The translations under genes were made by a program, and so were the position numbers. Below are positions 23,458-36,300 of a DNA stretch of 64,000 nt, piece after piece (position 1 is the stretch's first letter; each line of letters starts with the position of its first letter). The stretch spans positions 380,748 through 444,747 of the forward strand of contig CAJJDO010000083.1 in assembly GCA_905183005.1 (NCBI GenBank). Reading direction: 5' to 3'. The notes under the pieces are model-generated. The model was given only the letters and a program-made list of their open reading frames with translations. It ran no database searches and was not told the DNA's origin. Origin of the DNA: Paramecium pentaurelia. Its lineage: Eukaryota; Ciliophora; Oligohymenophorea; Peniculida; Parameciidae.

Positions 23458-24007
23458 ATGAAAAGTTCTAGTTTTAGAGTTGAAAAAATAGCTAACTTGG
23501 AAATATCTGATAATGTATAGACACTTAAATAGTAATTAAAAATCAAACATGAAAATTTACTTATAATTATAGATTTTGATAATGATCAAAGTTGTTATAT
23601 ACAAATAAAATATAGATAAATATTCCTGTAAGTTGATTGAGGAAAATGATTAATTACTTTTTAAATAAATATTATGCCCCAGACTTAGAAGATAATGAAT
23701 ATAAAAATAGAATGGGATCCTTTAATTTTTTTTATAATTCAAAAAAAAAATATAGAAATTATTCATTGTGATCTGAAACCTAAAAATATAATATATTTTT
23801 TAGACTAATTAAGAGATTTATTAAAATAGTAAAGTTTTTAGATTATTATCTTTCAATTTAGTTTTGATTGATAAACAAAATAAAAATCTGCTAAGTTCTA
23901 AAACTTGGATATCCTTATTGAAATAATGGGAATGAAAGAATATGATTATAAATGTTATCTTTATTAAGCAATTATATAATATTAATATGTAATTATAATT
24001 TTGTAAA
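23458..24007 (+). pseudogene. Decayed protein kinase relic
   Basis: Scattered kinase pieces occur in the right order but in different frames. A helix-C to beta-5 piece (QLKIKHENLLIIIDF) from ATG 23458 is followed by TGA codons. Then comes an intact catalytic-loop piece IIHCDLKPKNII near 23755, and a faint remnant of the segment after APE (EYDYKCYLYQAII) near 23940. The glycine loop, ATP-binding Lys and DFG are missing, and homopolymer runs disrupt the frame. No set of short GT...AG introns restores it. The HCD variant is shared with the kinase at 2995-3908, suggesting a related parent. Confidence 0.6.
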
Positions 24008-24174
24008 TTTCTACAGATCTTCAAAGATTTTATATAAGATCAATTATAAACTCTATATTAATAGTTAAATGGGATTAATAATTAAAGAATAAAATAAATA
24101 TATTTATTCTATTTTTCAATCATTTGTATATATTCATTAAAAGCATTTTAATTTAATTTTATAGTATTAAATAA

Positions 24175-24774
24175 ATGATTAGTATTAAGGTTATTTCACC
24201 TAAATTAAAGAATGCAAAGCATAAAGCAAATTTGAGTTAACCTTCAATAACTAAATATAATAATTTAAACAGCTTCAATGATTATTTTAGAGGTCAAAGA
24301 ATTTATGAAAAAGGTTAGCGGCATCATTAAAGGATAAGTATTAATGATAGTAGATGTAAAACAGATTCTCGTTTATTTGAGAATTATTCAAGTAGTACAA
24401 AGAGACTTTCAATGCAATCATCTACTTTATGCTTATCTAATACAAAATCATAGAGTACAAGTCCAAAAACTACAATAAATGTAAGTTCAACATTGAATTA
24501 AAATTCCTAAATAAAAGTAAACATCAAATCTCCAAAGAAACAGAAACATAAGCAAAGTTTAGACTAAACAGTTCCCATATCAAATGATTTTAAAAACAAG
24601 TTTGATGCGTTATTTTTAAAAACAAAAACATTGATTTAGCATTTCAAATAAAGAGAATAATAATTTATTAAAAGAGAAAAGGAATTGAATCAAGAAATCT
24701 TAAAATTAAAAACAAGAATAGAAATGTAAAATAGACTTTTAATTAGTTATAACATACCTCATACAAAATTTTGA
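24175..24774 (+). CDS. Basic, serine-rich protein with C-terminal coiled coil
   Basis: 199 residues, no intron. The first 130 residues are basic and Ser/Thr/Asn-rich (SSSTKRLSMQSSTLCLSNT), likely disordered and phosphorylated. The last 60 form a helix with heptad character (FIKREKELNQEILKLKTRI). Nothing identifies a family; the layout resembles small cytoskeletal or basal-body-associated proteins, which is only a suggestion. Confidence 0.7.
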
Positions 24775-25075
24775 ACATCACTTTGATTAAACTATATATA
24801 TTTATATAATATACAATCTTATTTTTTATTAAGACAATATATAATTTTTAGGAAGATAAAGTTAAAATCATAAATTATTTTATAATCCATAATTGAATAA
24901 TAAAAGTGTTTTAAACTACTATTTAATTTACCTTAATTAGTTTTATAATGATTTTATAATCATATTCTTTATAATAAATAATAGATTCACATTCTAAGAA
25001 ACAATTATTTATATAATTCTTCTTTAATTTGATAATTTACATTAATTTTAGTTCCTATTATTATTTGAAATTAAC
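24775..25075. other. AT-rich intergenic spacer
   Basis: About 300 bases with no useful frame on either strand and no repeat. It precedes the APC10 gene and presumably contains its promoter. Confidence 0.5.
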
Positions 25076-25742
25076 ATGCATATTGAAAATCCTATTTACT
25101 CTTCAATATAAACTCCATATACTCAACCTTATATGGCACCTACAGCCAATATGTAAAGAAAAGAAATTGGAGATTAAGCTATATGGACACTCTCATCTGC
25201 AAAAAGTGGTAATGGAGTAGATCAGTTAAGGGATGATAATTTGAATACCTTTTGGTAATCTGATGGAACATAACCACACTATTTAACAATATAATTTCTT
25301 AAGAAAATGAGAGTCTAGGAAATTGCCTTATATTTAGATTTCAAATAAGATGAAAGTTATACTCCAAATAAACTATCCATTAGAACTGGAACTAATATTC
25401 AAGATATGAAGGTATTTTAGATAATTAGAATAAGGAAGTTTAATTTATTGAATTGAAAGAACCTTATGGATGGTATGTATTTGCACTAAAGACTAAATTG
25501 TTAAATGGTTAAGAGAAGTAATAGTATTGATTAAGTTAGACCATATGTTTCTACAATAAATGTTTAAATTGTAGTTTTATAAAATTAACATAGTGGAAAA
25601 GATACACATATCAGATAAGTTAAAATATTTGGACCAAGAGAGTAATAAATTTAATAGTTATTATTTTAGGAAACAAAATCAAGGTTTAAGTTTTCCTGAT
25701 TTTAAAACCCCTGAACTTACTTAATATGCTTCAATTCGTTGA
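25076..25742 (+). CDS. APC10: Anaphase-promoting complex subunit 10 (Doc1)
   Basis: 194 residues after three introns: 25412-25434 (23), 25500-25524 (25) and 25657-25690 (34). The DOC domain is clear: WTLSSAKSGNGVDQLRDDNL, TFWQSDGTQPHYLTIQF, LDFKQDESYTPNKLSIR, and NQHSGKDTHIRQVKIFGP. The protein ends ELTQYASIR, preserving the Ile-Arg tail that in APC10 docks onto the CDC27 TPR subunit. It acts in the ubiquitin ligase that triggers anaphase, helping to recognise D-box substrates. The third intron is at the upper size limit here and contains internal AG dinucleotides, so the splice choice rests on restoring the conserved C-terminus. Confidence 0.93.
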
Positions 25743-25762
25743 TGTTTTATAATTATATAATT

Positions 25763-26847
25763 ATGCTTTTTGTTGTTAAGAGAGATCCTGTTTTTAAACG
25801 AAAGAAAGCAGTTTCTGAACGCATATCACCAGAATAAAAAAGTATTTCTTTGTTGTCTAATGGTTAGAATTGATGGATGACTATCAAATTTTTTCTTATC
25901 TCAAGAATGAAAGAAATAATCATCCAGCTTCATTTCATGTAACATCACTTCATTAAGTACCTTTTACTCAAAGATCTTAGAAATTGATCACTTAGACAAT
26001 CTAAGAGGAAAATGGGAAAAAATAGAAAAGTGTTGATAACAACTAATAAATCAAAAAGAAAAAAAAGAGCTATTTTTAAATAAAATTAGAAAGATATCAA
26101 AAAGAAGTATAAGAGTAGCAATCCAAAAGAAAATAAGAGTTATTGATAAAATCAAAAAATCTCTTAAAAAAAGATTTAGAAGACATAGAGAAAATGACTA
26201 TTAAAGGAGTTAGAGAATTTGAGGAAAGATGCAATTTATATAGTAAATATTATTCAGAAGAATTATTAACACCAACTGGAGTGTAATCTTAATTTATTAT
26301 TGAGATAGAAGACAAGAGGACTTGAATCTACCTATATAGAAATATTCAACAATTGAAAACTAGAATAAATACAAAGTATTGCTTAAAAATGACCCAATTC
26401 CTCAACCAAGATTTACATCAGAATAAGTATTTGATTAATACTATAGTAATCCTGATAAAATCAAGTTGATTAGTTAATAATTGCATAAATTAAATATCAA
26501 AGTAAATTGAATAATTAATTTTACAAAGTTAATTAAAAGACCAAATGAATAAGAGAATCAACTTTTTGATGCCATAATAAATAATGATAGTTTTATAGTA
26601 AATAAATTACTTATGGAGAATAAAAACTTAATAAATATTAGAAATAGAGTATTGATAAATATAAAAATTAAAGATATAAGAAACACCTTTGCATTTGGCA
26701 TGTAAAAGAAATCTTAAAGAGATTGTTGAATTATTACTAAAATATTAGGCAGATGAATCATTAAAAGATTTATGGGGACAAACTCCTAGATAACTGGCTT
26801 TAAAATTAAGACATCTAGATATTTTGAAGATTTTATCTTATTAATGA
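25763..26847 (+). CDS. Ankyrin-repeat protein with N-terminal coiled coil
   Basis: 326 residues, introns at 25842-25867 (26 nt), 26283-26308 (26), 26502-26528 (27) and 26649-26673 (25). The N-terminal half is basic and helical (RYQKEVQEQQSKRKQELL). The C-terminal 100 residues carry ankyrin repeats: ENQLFDAIINNDSFIVNKLL, then TPLHLACKRNLKEIVELLL and GQTPRQLALKLRHLDILKIL. They form a protein-binding surface; the partner is unknown. The gene starts 20 bases after APC10 and ends 43 bases before VPS26 on the same strand. Confidence 0.85.
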
Positions 26848-26890
26848 ATACTTAAAATACTCTTAATATATATAATTAATTATAGAATTT

Positions 26891-27892
26891 ATGGTATGAA
26901 TAGTCTTATATAGAGAGGCTGTATTACTAAATTTGGTTTAAGGAGCTCCAATAATAGACATTTATTTAGATGGATTAGATACAAGGAAAACTGCAAGATT
27001 TAATGACAAATAATAAGGTTTAATACGATTACCTGTATATTCAGTAAAATATAAATTTAACTATTGAGGATGATGATGATATATCAGGTGTAGTAGATTT
27101 AAGAATGAATAAGAATAAAAAGATTGATCATTTAGGTATTCGAATTGAATTGATTGGAAGAATTGGTAATTTTTTGATTAAAATAATGTAGAAATACTTA
27201 ATGATTAAAAATAATCATCAGATTTTATGTCAATGGGAAGAGAATTAGATGCATAAGGAATATTATTGGAAGATAAAACATACAAATTTACATTTAATAA
27301 ATTTGAGAAATAATATGAAAGTTATTATGGGAAAGAGGTAAAATTGAGGTAATTTGAAGTATTAATTATATGTAGATATTATTTACGTGTTACTATGAAT
27401 AGAAATTATGGATAAGTGAAAAAAGAAATAGAATTTGCAGTCTAAATTGTAGATAAAGAATAAGAAAACCAACCTTAAACTTCTTTAAAACTTGAAGTAG
27501 GAATTGAAGATTGTTTACACTTAGATTTTGAATATTTTAAATCAAGATATCATTTAAGAGATGTTGTAACAGGAAAGGTTAACTTCTATTTAGTTAAAAT
27601 AAATATAAAGTATATGGAGTTGGCTGTGATTCGTAAAGAATAGATTGGATAAGGTAATAATTAGTAAACTGATAATGAAACATTGGTGAAATATGAATTA
27701 ATGGATGGATGTCCTTAAAAAGGAGAAGTTGTACCTATACGACTATTTTTGAGTGGTATAAATATGTCACCAACTTTAAAAAATGTGAGTGGCAAGTTTA
27801 GTGTGAAATACATTTTGAATTTAATATTAGTAGATGAAGAAGATAGAAGATATTTTAAATAATAGGAGATTACAATTTATAGAAAGAAATGA
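26891..27892 (+). CDS. VPS26: VPS26-family retromer subunit
   Basis: 299 residues. The ATG codon is followed at once by a 24-nt intron (26894-26917), then introns at 27044-27068 (25), 27066... none, 27166-27191 (26) and 27349-27375 (27). Arrestin-like VPS26 features: IDIYLDGLDTRKTARF near the start, DISGVVDLR, HLGIRIELIGRIEI, KFEKQYESYYGKEVKLRYYL, RVTMNRNY, and LRDVVTGKVNFYLVKI with ELAVIRKEQ. VPS26 with VPS35 and VPS29 forms retromer, which recycles cargo from endosomes. Paramecium has several retromer-type paralogues, so VPS26A/B-like versus DSCR3-like assignment is left open. Confidence 0.9.
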
Positions 27893-27946
27893 TAACTAAA
27901 ATAATATATTTTATGCATATAAAAACGGATTATGTTATTAATAATA

Positions 27947-29081
27947 ATGAAAATATTTATCTTGATTGTTCTCTTAGGATTGACACTTGGAGTATAAGTG
28001 AATGAATAAGCAACAATTTTATAAGAAGCTTTGACAAACAATTTAAAAGCCACAAGTATGGGTAGAGCAGTTCTAGCAATGGTTGAATTAGGTTCACCAA
28101 ATTTCAATCCATTATTTGATGCATTAGAAGCATGGGCTTCACTTATTGAAGTATTATATCAATTAATTTCAGTAAACAATAGCAGATGAAAATTCATCAT
28201 ATGGAGCATTTGTCTAATAAGTAGAAACAGAAGAAACAAATTATAAATCACTTATTGCTCAATATGAAAGTGAATTAGCTGAATATAATATTCAAATAAG
28301 AGAAATATTAAAGTCAAGAATTTCTTTAGAAGAAGATCTTGAAAGGACAAGAACTGAATTAGGAGCAACTAAACAATAAAAAGCTAATATTGAGAATTAA
28401 TAAAGATAAGATTCAGATGATTTCAAAACAAGAACCAATTAATTAAGTGCTGCAATTGTTGTGATTGATGAAGCATTAAAAGTATTAGATAAAGCAAAAT
28501 GTAAATTATTTATTAATGATAGATTCATCATTTGTTGAGGAAGATGCTTAATAATTATCTTCTTTAGTATCAGGAACACCAGAATTACATTCATTATTAC
28601 TATAATTAAATACAGAAGATTATAAGAGTGCATAAAATTTATAAAAGTATTAATTATTATAATATTATATTAGAGTCATTAATTTATTACAAAATATTAG
28701 AGATTAATTTAATTAAAATATTCAAACATTATAAGCAGGTTTTACTGCAGCATAATAATAAGCATAAGATTTGTTTGAATTATTAAATGCTAAAATAGAT
28801 TAATTAGTCAAAGATGTTATACCATAATTGCAATAAGATATATAAGGAAAGGATAGTAAGAATATAGTCTATTTAAAGGTGAAATTGATTCAAGAAGATA
28901 ATTAGCTAATGAAGCTTAAGCTAATTTGGATTCTGCAAGAGAAAGTTTGAAATAATCAATTTAAGAGAAAGGTTTAGCAACAAATAGCCATAACATATTA
29001 ATTTCTGAATATCATAGTAATTTAGATACTGTAGCTGAATGTATAAGTGCTTTACATGGAAGTGGAATAAAAAGATAATGA
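27947..29081 (+). CDS. Trichocyst matrix protein
   Basis: 346 residues with introns at 28151-28172 (22), 28501-28522 (22), 28647-28673 (27) and 28856-28878 (23). It begins with a signal peptide (KIFILIVLLGLTLGVQ) and is otherwise acidic, helical and nearly Cys-free, with heptads such as LEEDLERTRTELGATKQQ. Length, signal and alternating coiled-coil blocks match the trichocyst matrix proteins of Paramecium, precursors that are cleaved and crystallise in secretory trichocysts. Calcium entry during exocytosis makes the crystal expand. This gene is the best single clue to the organism. Confidence 0.88.
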
Positions 29082-29120
29082 AATAAATACATAATAATAA
29101 ATAATTGTACTCAGTAATGA

Positions 29121-30631
29121 TCAATTTAATATGATCTCACTAAATGATCGAAATCTATGTTTACATTATGGTTCTTCTTATATTACACGATCTACTCTTT
29201 CATAAATTGTTGAATATATCTATTATGCTGTTTACAATAAATATTTAATTGATTATTCTTTATTATTTGGTATATAATAATAAACATTAGATGTTAATTA
29301 TTATTATTATATTAAAGGTTCATTATTTTATTTTTAAATAGGACTTTCCATTTCATCAATATCAAATTATTTAGATTAAGATTATTCATCTTCAATTTAA
29401 TTTGCAGATGTTTATCTTTAATGACTACTACTTAAAGATGTTGTAGGTAATAAATCTTTATGATTTAAATAAAATTAATGTAAGAATCTATAATTTACAT
29501 TCATCTTTTTTGCTTTCTCTTAATAACGAAGATTTGAATTTGTTAATAATTTTATTCTATGCTTAATTTATTATTTAAAATTACTTCCATCTCATCACAA
29601 CATCTCTATAATTCATCATTATGAGCTTATAAAGTTTTATTTAATATCATTTCTCTTTAATGATTCTTTCTCAATTCATCCAATGCTTTTTCAAGTTTTT
29701 AAATTCTTTCCATACTTTATATATCATTTAATGGTTTTTAAGTTTGTTACATTTATCTTTTTGCATTAATCTCTTATATTTATTTGGCTCTTGTTAAATC
29801 AAGTTTAGGTATTACTGTTCCCTTTGTTGAATTCATTTAAAATTATAATCTTTTAGGTGAATCACTTGAATCTAAAGGAGCCTCTGAAGATTTAGAGGAA
29901 ACTGATTCAGAAGATGAAGAATTATTAATTAATTTAAGTGCCCTTGCTTAAAAATCAACTAATTGATCTGGATCTTAATTCATGAATATTAGTTTATTAC
30001 CAGCATGTGCTAAACTTTTTTATTGTAATAATTCATTCATTAATCTCTAATCAAATAAACATAATAATATTACTAAATTTAATCCTTATATGTTTGATTT
30101 CTCTTTTATTAATTTTTATTTTTGTTTCTGTTCTATTAATAGTTATTCATTTAACATTTGTATTTCATTATGCATTTTTAATCCAATAAGATCAGGATCA
30201 CAAACTTCTCTAAATTTTATTACCACTCCAGCAATTTCATCATATTCTGGTTTTAATTCTTCCATCTTTGATAATTTAATTTCAGCAGACATCAAATTTT
30301 CTTACATTCCTTACATTTTTTATTGTAATGATGCAATTAATTCTTTCTCTTATCTTTATACTTATTCTGTAATTTGTTGATTGATCAATTAATCACATTA
30401 AGCTTCATTACGCTCTTTAACTAATTTCTCTATTTTCATTTATAAAGTTTCATTCTCTTCTTACAAATTCTTCAATACTGTTAATAGTCCCTTATGTTAT
30501 TCATCACTTGTTTATGGCATCATAACCTTCAAAGCTTACTTATTCAATTAAAGTAATCCTTAGAGCTCACGAACTTGCTCTTACAATTATTAATTCTCTT
30601 GTTTGAGATAATCGAGAATCTCTAAACTCAT
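29121..30631 (-). CDS. Coiled-coil hypothetical protein
   Basis: Starts at 30631 with LEILDYLKQENQQLQEQVRE, a clean coiled coil. A 27-nt segment beginning GTAATATTATT (about 30039-30065) would encode a hydrophobic insert (VILLCLFDQ) within the coil; it has GT and AG ends and is probably an intron that is a stop-free multiple of three. A 23-nt intron then switches frame near 29507-29529. The protein is 486 residues with both removed, or 495 with only the second. The centre is Ser/Glu-rich, and the tail is Gln-rich ending FRSFSEIILN. No family assigned. It converges on the trichocyst gene, 39 bases apart. Confidence 0.7.
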
Positions 30632-30878
30632 TATAAATTTAATTGTTCAAATTTTACTAAATATTTGCATAAATTCAAATATATTTCATTTATTATTAAT
30701 CATAAACATATATAATATATTATATATAAGACAATAATATATTAAAATCTAATTGAAATATCAATTAAAAATTACTCTGAAATCCTAATTTTTATATTAC
30801 ATGATATCAAGTATAAGTCTTTTAATAAATAGAAGATTAATTATAAAAATTAATTAATTTAATTGTGTATAATTAATT

Positions 30879-33257
30879 ATGTTAAAACTAATATTCAATT
30901 TCTCAAGAGCCATTTAAAAATCTCAAAACCTTTTGAAACAAATGAGAAAGAATCGTTATTACATTGATGATCCTCTTATTAGTTAAAGAAAGGAAGCATA
31001 ACAAATAGTTGAATCATTATATTTTAATAAAAAGAATAATTTATAATAGATGCTTGAGAAAGAGGAAGAGAATAAATTGGAAAATGTAATTGAAAATTTG
31101 GATGAAGAGATTAATTTTAGGAGATTTTAAACAGCATAAGAATTATTAGATTTTTATGAAGCTAAACCCTTAAAATCTAGAGAATAATATTTAGAATGGT
31201 TCAATTAATTGTCTTATTGTTTAAAGTTTCAAGAGTAAATATAATAAAACAAATTGAATTATTACAAAAAATTAGCTGGTTAATACAAAGCTTAATATAA
31301 TAAAGAATATGAAATGCCAAATATAATATTCCTTACTCCTACTTAAATTTTAGAGAATCCAGTTTTTAATTAAATTATTGAAGACTTTGTATCTAATTGT
31401 GAAGTAGTAGAATGGCTTCATGTAAGAAAATAAATCAAGAAATCTTTCTAAACTCAACTTTATTCATTAGATTATTATGCACTTTAGAGATTATGGGAAG
31501 ATAATTAATATCCAATCTAAACCATTTAATATCTTTCATTAATTATTAAAGATATAAGTATTATTATTATTTATATATATTATAGTTGATTCAAAATTTG
31601 AAAAAGATTAAGAACCTCAATTTATGGAATTATATGATGGTAAATTTTAATAAGGATAATCTTTATAAAAGATATTAGAATAAGTTTTAATATAGAAAAT
31701 GCAATAAATAAATTTTTATGAATTAAATAATTAAGATTTTGCAGATTTCGTATTTATTTATTATCAATAATAAAAATTGCCAATATTACCTACATTCCTA
31801 AAAGAATTAGTAGATAATGTAAAAGAAAGAGTTAGTACTTTGAGTTTGTTAGAAAATATTAAAATATTATAAGCAATGTTAGCAATAGAAATAGGTGATA
31901 ATTAGTCATATTGTTATCTTTTGTGGAATATTATAAGATTAAAAAATAGAATACATCCTGACTATTAAATTATAAATGGAATTATTTTCATATTGTTACA
32001 TTTTAAATAAAATATCTTATTTATGAAAGCACGTAGAAATTATCCAAAACCAATAATTGTATAAGATGCAATGGTATTCTCAGAAATATTTAATCATATA
32101 ACTGAGGATCTTAGTATATTTGATTTTATCCAACTTAGTCAATTACTTTCAATAGCAAATAAAAACTTTGCAGATCCTGCTAAATTAAATGCTATAATAA
32201 TTTCACTTTTTTAAAAACCAGAATTGAATTAAAATATTTAAATTGATAATAAAATTGAGTTGTATTACAAAGCAACTTAAATGGGATAAACAATACTTGA
32301 TATTACTCAAATATTAAAATATAAAGTATAATTATTACAATCTCATTCAATAACAGGTTTCTTTGAAAAAAATTAATAAACAGATGGAAATCAAATAATA
32401 GGATATTATCCATATTATACATTATTATTAGAAAGTTTAATAAAATTAATTTGGACAAGTATCTTATAAAATAGTAAATGTTTTGAAGACATAAATTATT
32501 TAATATTTAAAGTAAATGAATTAACAAGATTGTAAACATCTATAAAGATTGACAGAATGATTTAAAAGATGATTTCATAAATTAATTAATATATTAATTT
32601 AGTTGGAAAAACAATATTACCAAATAAAATTGATATAAAATAGATTTAAGAAAATAAAAATATTTTTTGTAAATAAGAATCATATGCACATCCTTTAATG
32701 TTACATACTAAATTATATATGAAAGAGAAATTTTATTTTTTTAAGAAATATGAGAAGGATTTAGAAAAGGATGTTTATTATGAGGATATTTTATTAGATT
32801 TTGTTTATACAAATAAGAGAACAGGAAATAAAGCATTAATTCTATTGAATGGAGTATATATATTAATTATTATATTAGTTAAGTAATTATCAAATTTCTG
32901 CTGTTGGTGAAATGGTTCCAAATACATTAATTAATTTTTAAGATGATCTCTTATTAAAATCACAAATTCCAATTATTTAAATTAATCTTCCAGATATTAT
33001 TAAATGTTAATCTAAGTTATAAATTTAATTAAATATTTAGATCATTTTTTGAAGAATAATTAAAAGATATTTTAGAAGATGGATCGAATGAATATGAAGA
33101 TATTGCTAATATCATTTAAGAATTAAGATATAATATAAAGAAGGACTTTAATTATTTATCAATCCATTAATAAAAAGATGAACAAGAAAGTTAGCCAAAA
33201 ATAGAGGAGGAAGTTTAGAATGATGATACATATGCATTATCAGATTAGGAGAATTGA
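30879..33257 (+). CDS. Large predicted mitochondrial helical protein
   Basis: 766 residues, introns at 31558-31585 (28 nt), 32854-32878 (25) and 33016-33040 (25). The start MLKLIFNFSRAIQKSQNLLK is a good mitochondrial presequence candidate. The body is helical and Gln/Lys/Ile-rich with segments such as EQYLEWFNQLSYCLKFQEQ, and the C-terminus is acidic. No catalytic motif is visible. Together with 9189-10783 it resembles lineage-specific mitochondrial RNA-binding or mitoribosomal proteins of ciliates; that is inferred from targeting and texture only. Confidence 0.7.
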
Positions 33258-33327
33258 TTATGTTGATTATTGTGTAATTTATGTTTTTGTATTCCCCGTT
33301 GAGATAAGATAAATAATTTTTTTATTA

Positions 33328-36300
33328 ATGATAAGCGCTTATCGATTTAATTATGAACATTTGCCAAAAGAGGTAAAGCTAAATACTTTTGATGCTGAGA
33401 GAGGCCTAATTTATAATGAGATCATTCGCTTGTTAAAGGATTTTGAAATGAGGTAATTTGAAGTCTTAATGTTAGTTCTTCTAAGCATTGGTTTCCAATA
33501 ATGAATTTGCTTTAAAGATTCAAATAAATTTACTCCTTTTTGAATGAAGAAAGACAGGAGCTTGCAGAGTTGATTCTTTCAAAGTTGGGAGGATTGAAAT
33601 CTTCTGTAGGACTTCAAAATGGATTTAGTCTTGTTTGTACCATTATTTAAAATAAGCAAAAATATCTGTCTTTAAAAGTTGATTGGAGATATTGGCATTA
33701 ATATTTATAAGATAAGTTTATGACAAATAAAGATAAGACAATCACAAGTTAAACATTCAGTACTCAATTATTTATGTAATTTTGTTAATTCCTTAAAACA
33801 GTAAAATATTACTTTGATGCTGATGTTGTTTAATTTGCATTCTTAAAATTTCGTGAATATTTAGGTTATTAAGACAAATAAGTAGCATGGGCTTATTTGA
33901 TGTTATTTGTACCATTTAGAAATGATATTCCATAAGATGCCTATAAAGATCTTATAAAATATTTAATGGATCCCTTATTAATTTTTGGAGAAAAAGATAA
34001 TTGTAGATTAAAATTTATATTGAATTATTTAAGAGTCTATCCATAATAAATGAATCTGATGCCATAAATGATGAGATTTTTTCATGGTTATTGGCGTAAT
34101 GATTTAGGTTAAGATGATAAAAGTAAAAATATTATTAAAATTAAGATGAAAAATTAGTTGCTATGTTATTACCAGATGATACTTTAGGAGTACCTAGTTT
34201 ATTCAAAATAATGCCATAATTATTAGTTGAATTGATAGGTAATTCAAAAAGAGAAGGATATTAAGAATATATGTTAACAATGAAAAGATTATTTTCTTTA
34301 GTAGATTCAATTACTTCAGTATATTCTTAATAAACAATGGATGATTAAATATTCAAATTACTTAAATTAATGGTTGGCAATTTCATTTAAAAATATAGAA
34401 GAGATTAATTATTATTAAGAATTTATGAAATGTAATAAAATAAAAAATATGATGAGAATGTTTCTGAATCTTTAATGTAAGAATTAATTGATTAATTTAA
34501 TGATGTTCATATTCAAGATTTTATTGAAAGTGATAAATATATACTTGAATTATTATTAATTAATCCAGATTAAGGATACTCTAGTTTTTAGATCAATTAT
34601 CCAAATTAAAGAAATTCTACTAAAATACATGCTACTAAAATTAATATTGATAAATTATTACCATTTTTATTGGATGAATAAGCTAAATAAGATTTTATTG
34701 AAATTGTTATGGATGTATTAGACAAAGTCATATATATGGAAGATTAAGGATATTCAACTGCAAAAACTGTTTTATATTTATCATGTTTTGAACCTAAATT
34801 AATAGATTTCTTTCTTAATAAAATGAAATAAGCTATAAATGATGTTACAGCTCTCTAATTTATTACAATTAAGAGTATATTGATATTTATGGCTATTCCA
34901 ATTTTATAAGGAAAATGGTATTTATAATAGAAACTATAATTTTTAGTCCTTATTCTATACATCATCTATAAGAATTCATGGATTTGACATACAAATTATT
35001 TGAAGTCCAAGGAGTTAGTGAGAATATAGATTCATTAGAATTTTATTGTAAAATATTCATGAATGTTCCAATTTATACTCCAGAAGAATATATGGAATTA
35101 TATGGAGAACATAATGAATTATGTAGATATTTAAGTGATTTCGTATCAGAAGTATTTAATTTAATTATCAAAAACTTTAATTTAATTAAATACAAAGATG
35201 TAGATTATGGATTTGTATTGCCAAATTTAATTAATATCTTTTGGCCATATATAGCAAATTCATCACAAAGGATGTTAGATAGTATTGTTGATAGAATTAA
35301 AGAACATCTAGAAAATTTAGAAATGTAAGATTTGAGTGCAATGGGAGATTTGATAGATTGTATATTATATAGAGATCCTACAATATTGGAATATATTATT
35401 GATATTTGTATGGAGAAATTATTAAAATAGAGACAATCTCCACTTAAAAAACATTATTTGAGTTTTATTGTACAATTATCAAAGTACTCAGATTATATAT
35501 TATAATATGAACCAACTGCAGGTAATAAATAATCAAAACTCTTATGGTTAACACTTCTCGAGAAATCACTTACATATGCTGGTAAAGCTACATAAAAACA
35601 TGATATGAAGATATAAGCAATAGTAATTAATTATTTAATGGATGAAGAAGATGAAGTTTTTACTAAAGTTAGTGATATAATACATTCTGTTATAATAACA
35701 AATTAAATCATTAAATCTAATAATTTATCTTGGTAAAATTAGAATTCTTAATTTTTTAAAAAAGATTTTGATAAAAAAACATTATATTAACCATAAGATT
35801 TAGTTGTTGAATGGATTTTACCAACTAGATAAGATTGGGAATATATTTTTGATTGGAATAGAATGTTTATGTTTGGAGTAATAGAGGAATTTGAAAAAAC
35901 TTATATGAAAGAATATGAATTTTATGAAATGCCAAGAGATTTCCCTAAACTTATTGATTTAATGATTTTTAGAAATCCTCCTATGGATCCAAATTTAAAA
36001 TAAATTTGTTATCGTGTATGGTTTCTAGTTTTTGGATGTTTTACTGGATCATCTCTATTCACACCATTTTAACCATAAGATAAAATTGACGGAAGCAAAG
36101 GACATATAAAATTAGAAAAGATATAATAAGATTATTTAAAGAAAGTTTGTCCACCTGAATATTGGGATTTAAGATAGAGATTAGGTACATTTGCTATAAA
36201 TTCTATTTGTTATGCTATAAATACAGGAGTAGCCCATGATAAAGATATTAATGATCTTTTGGTTACAATAGCTTCTGAATGTATAAGTTCATAGACTTTG

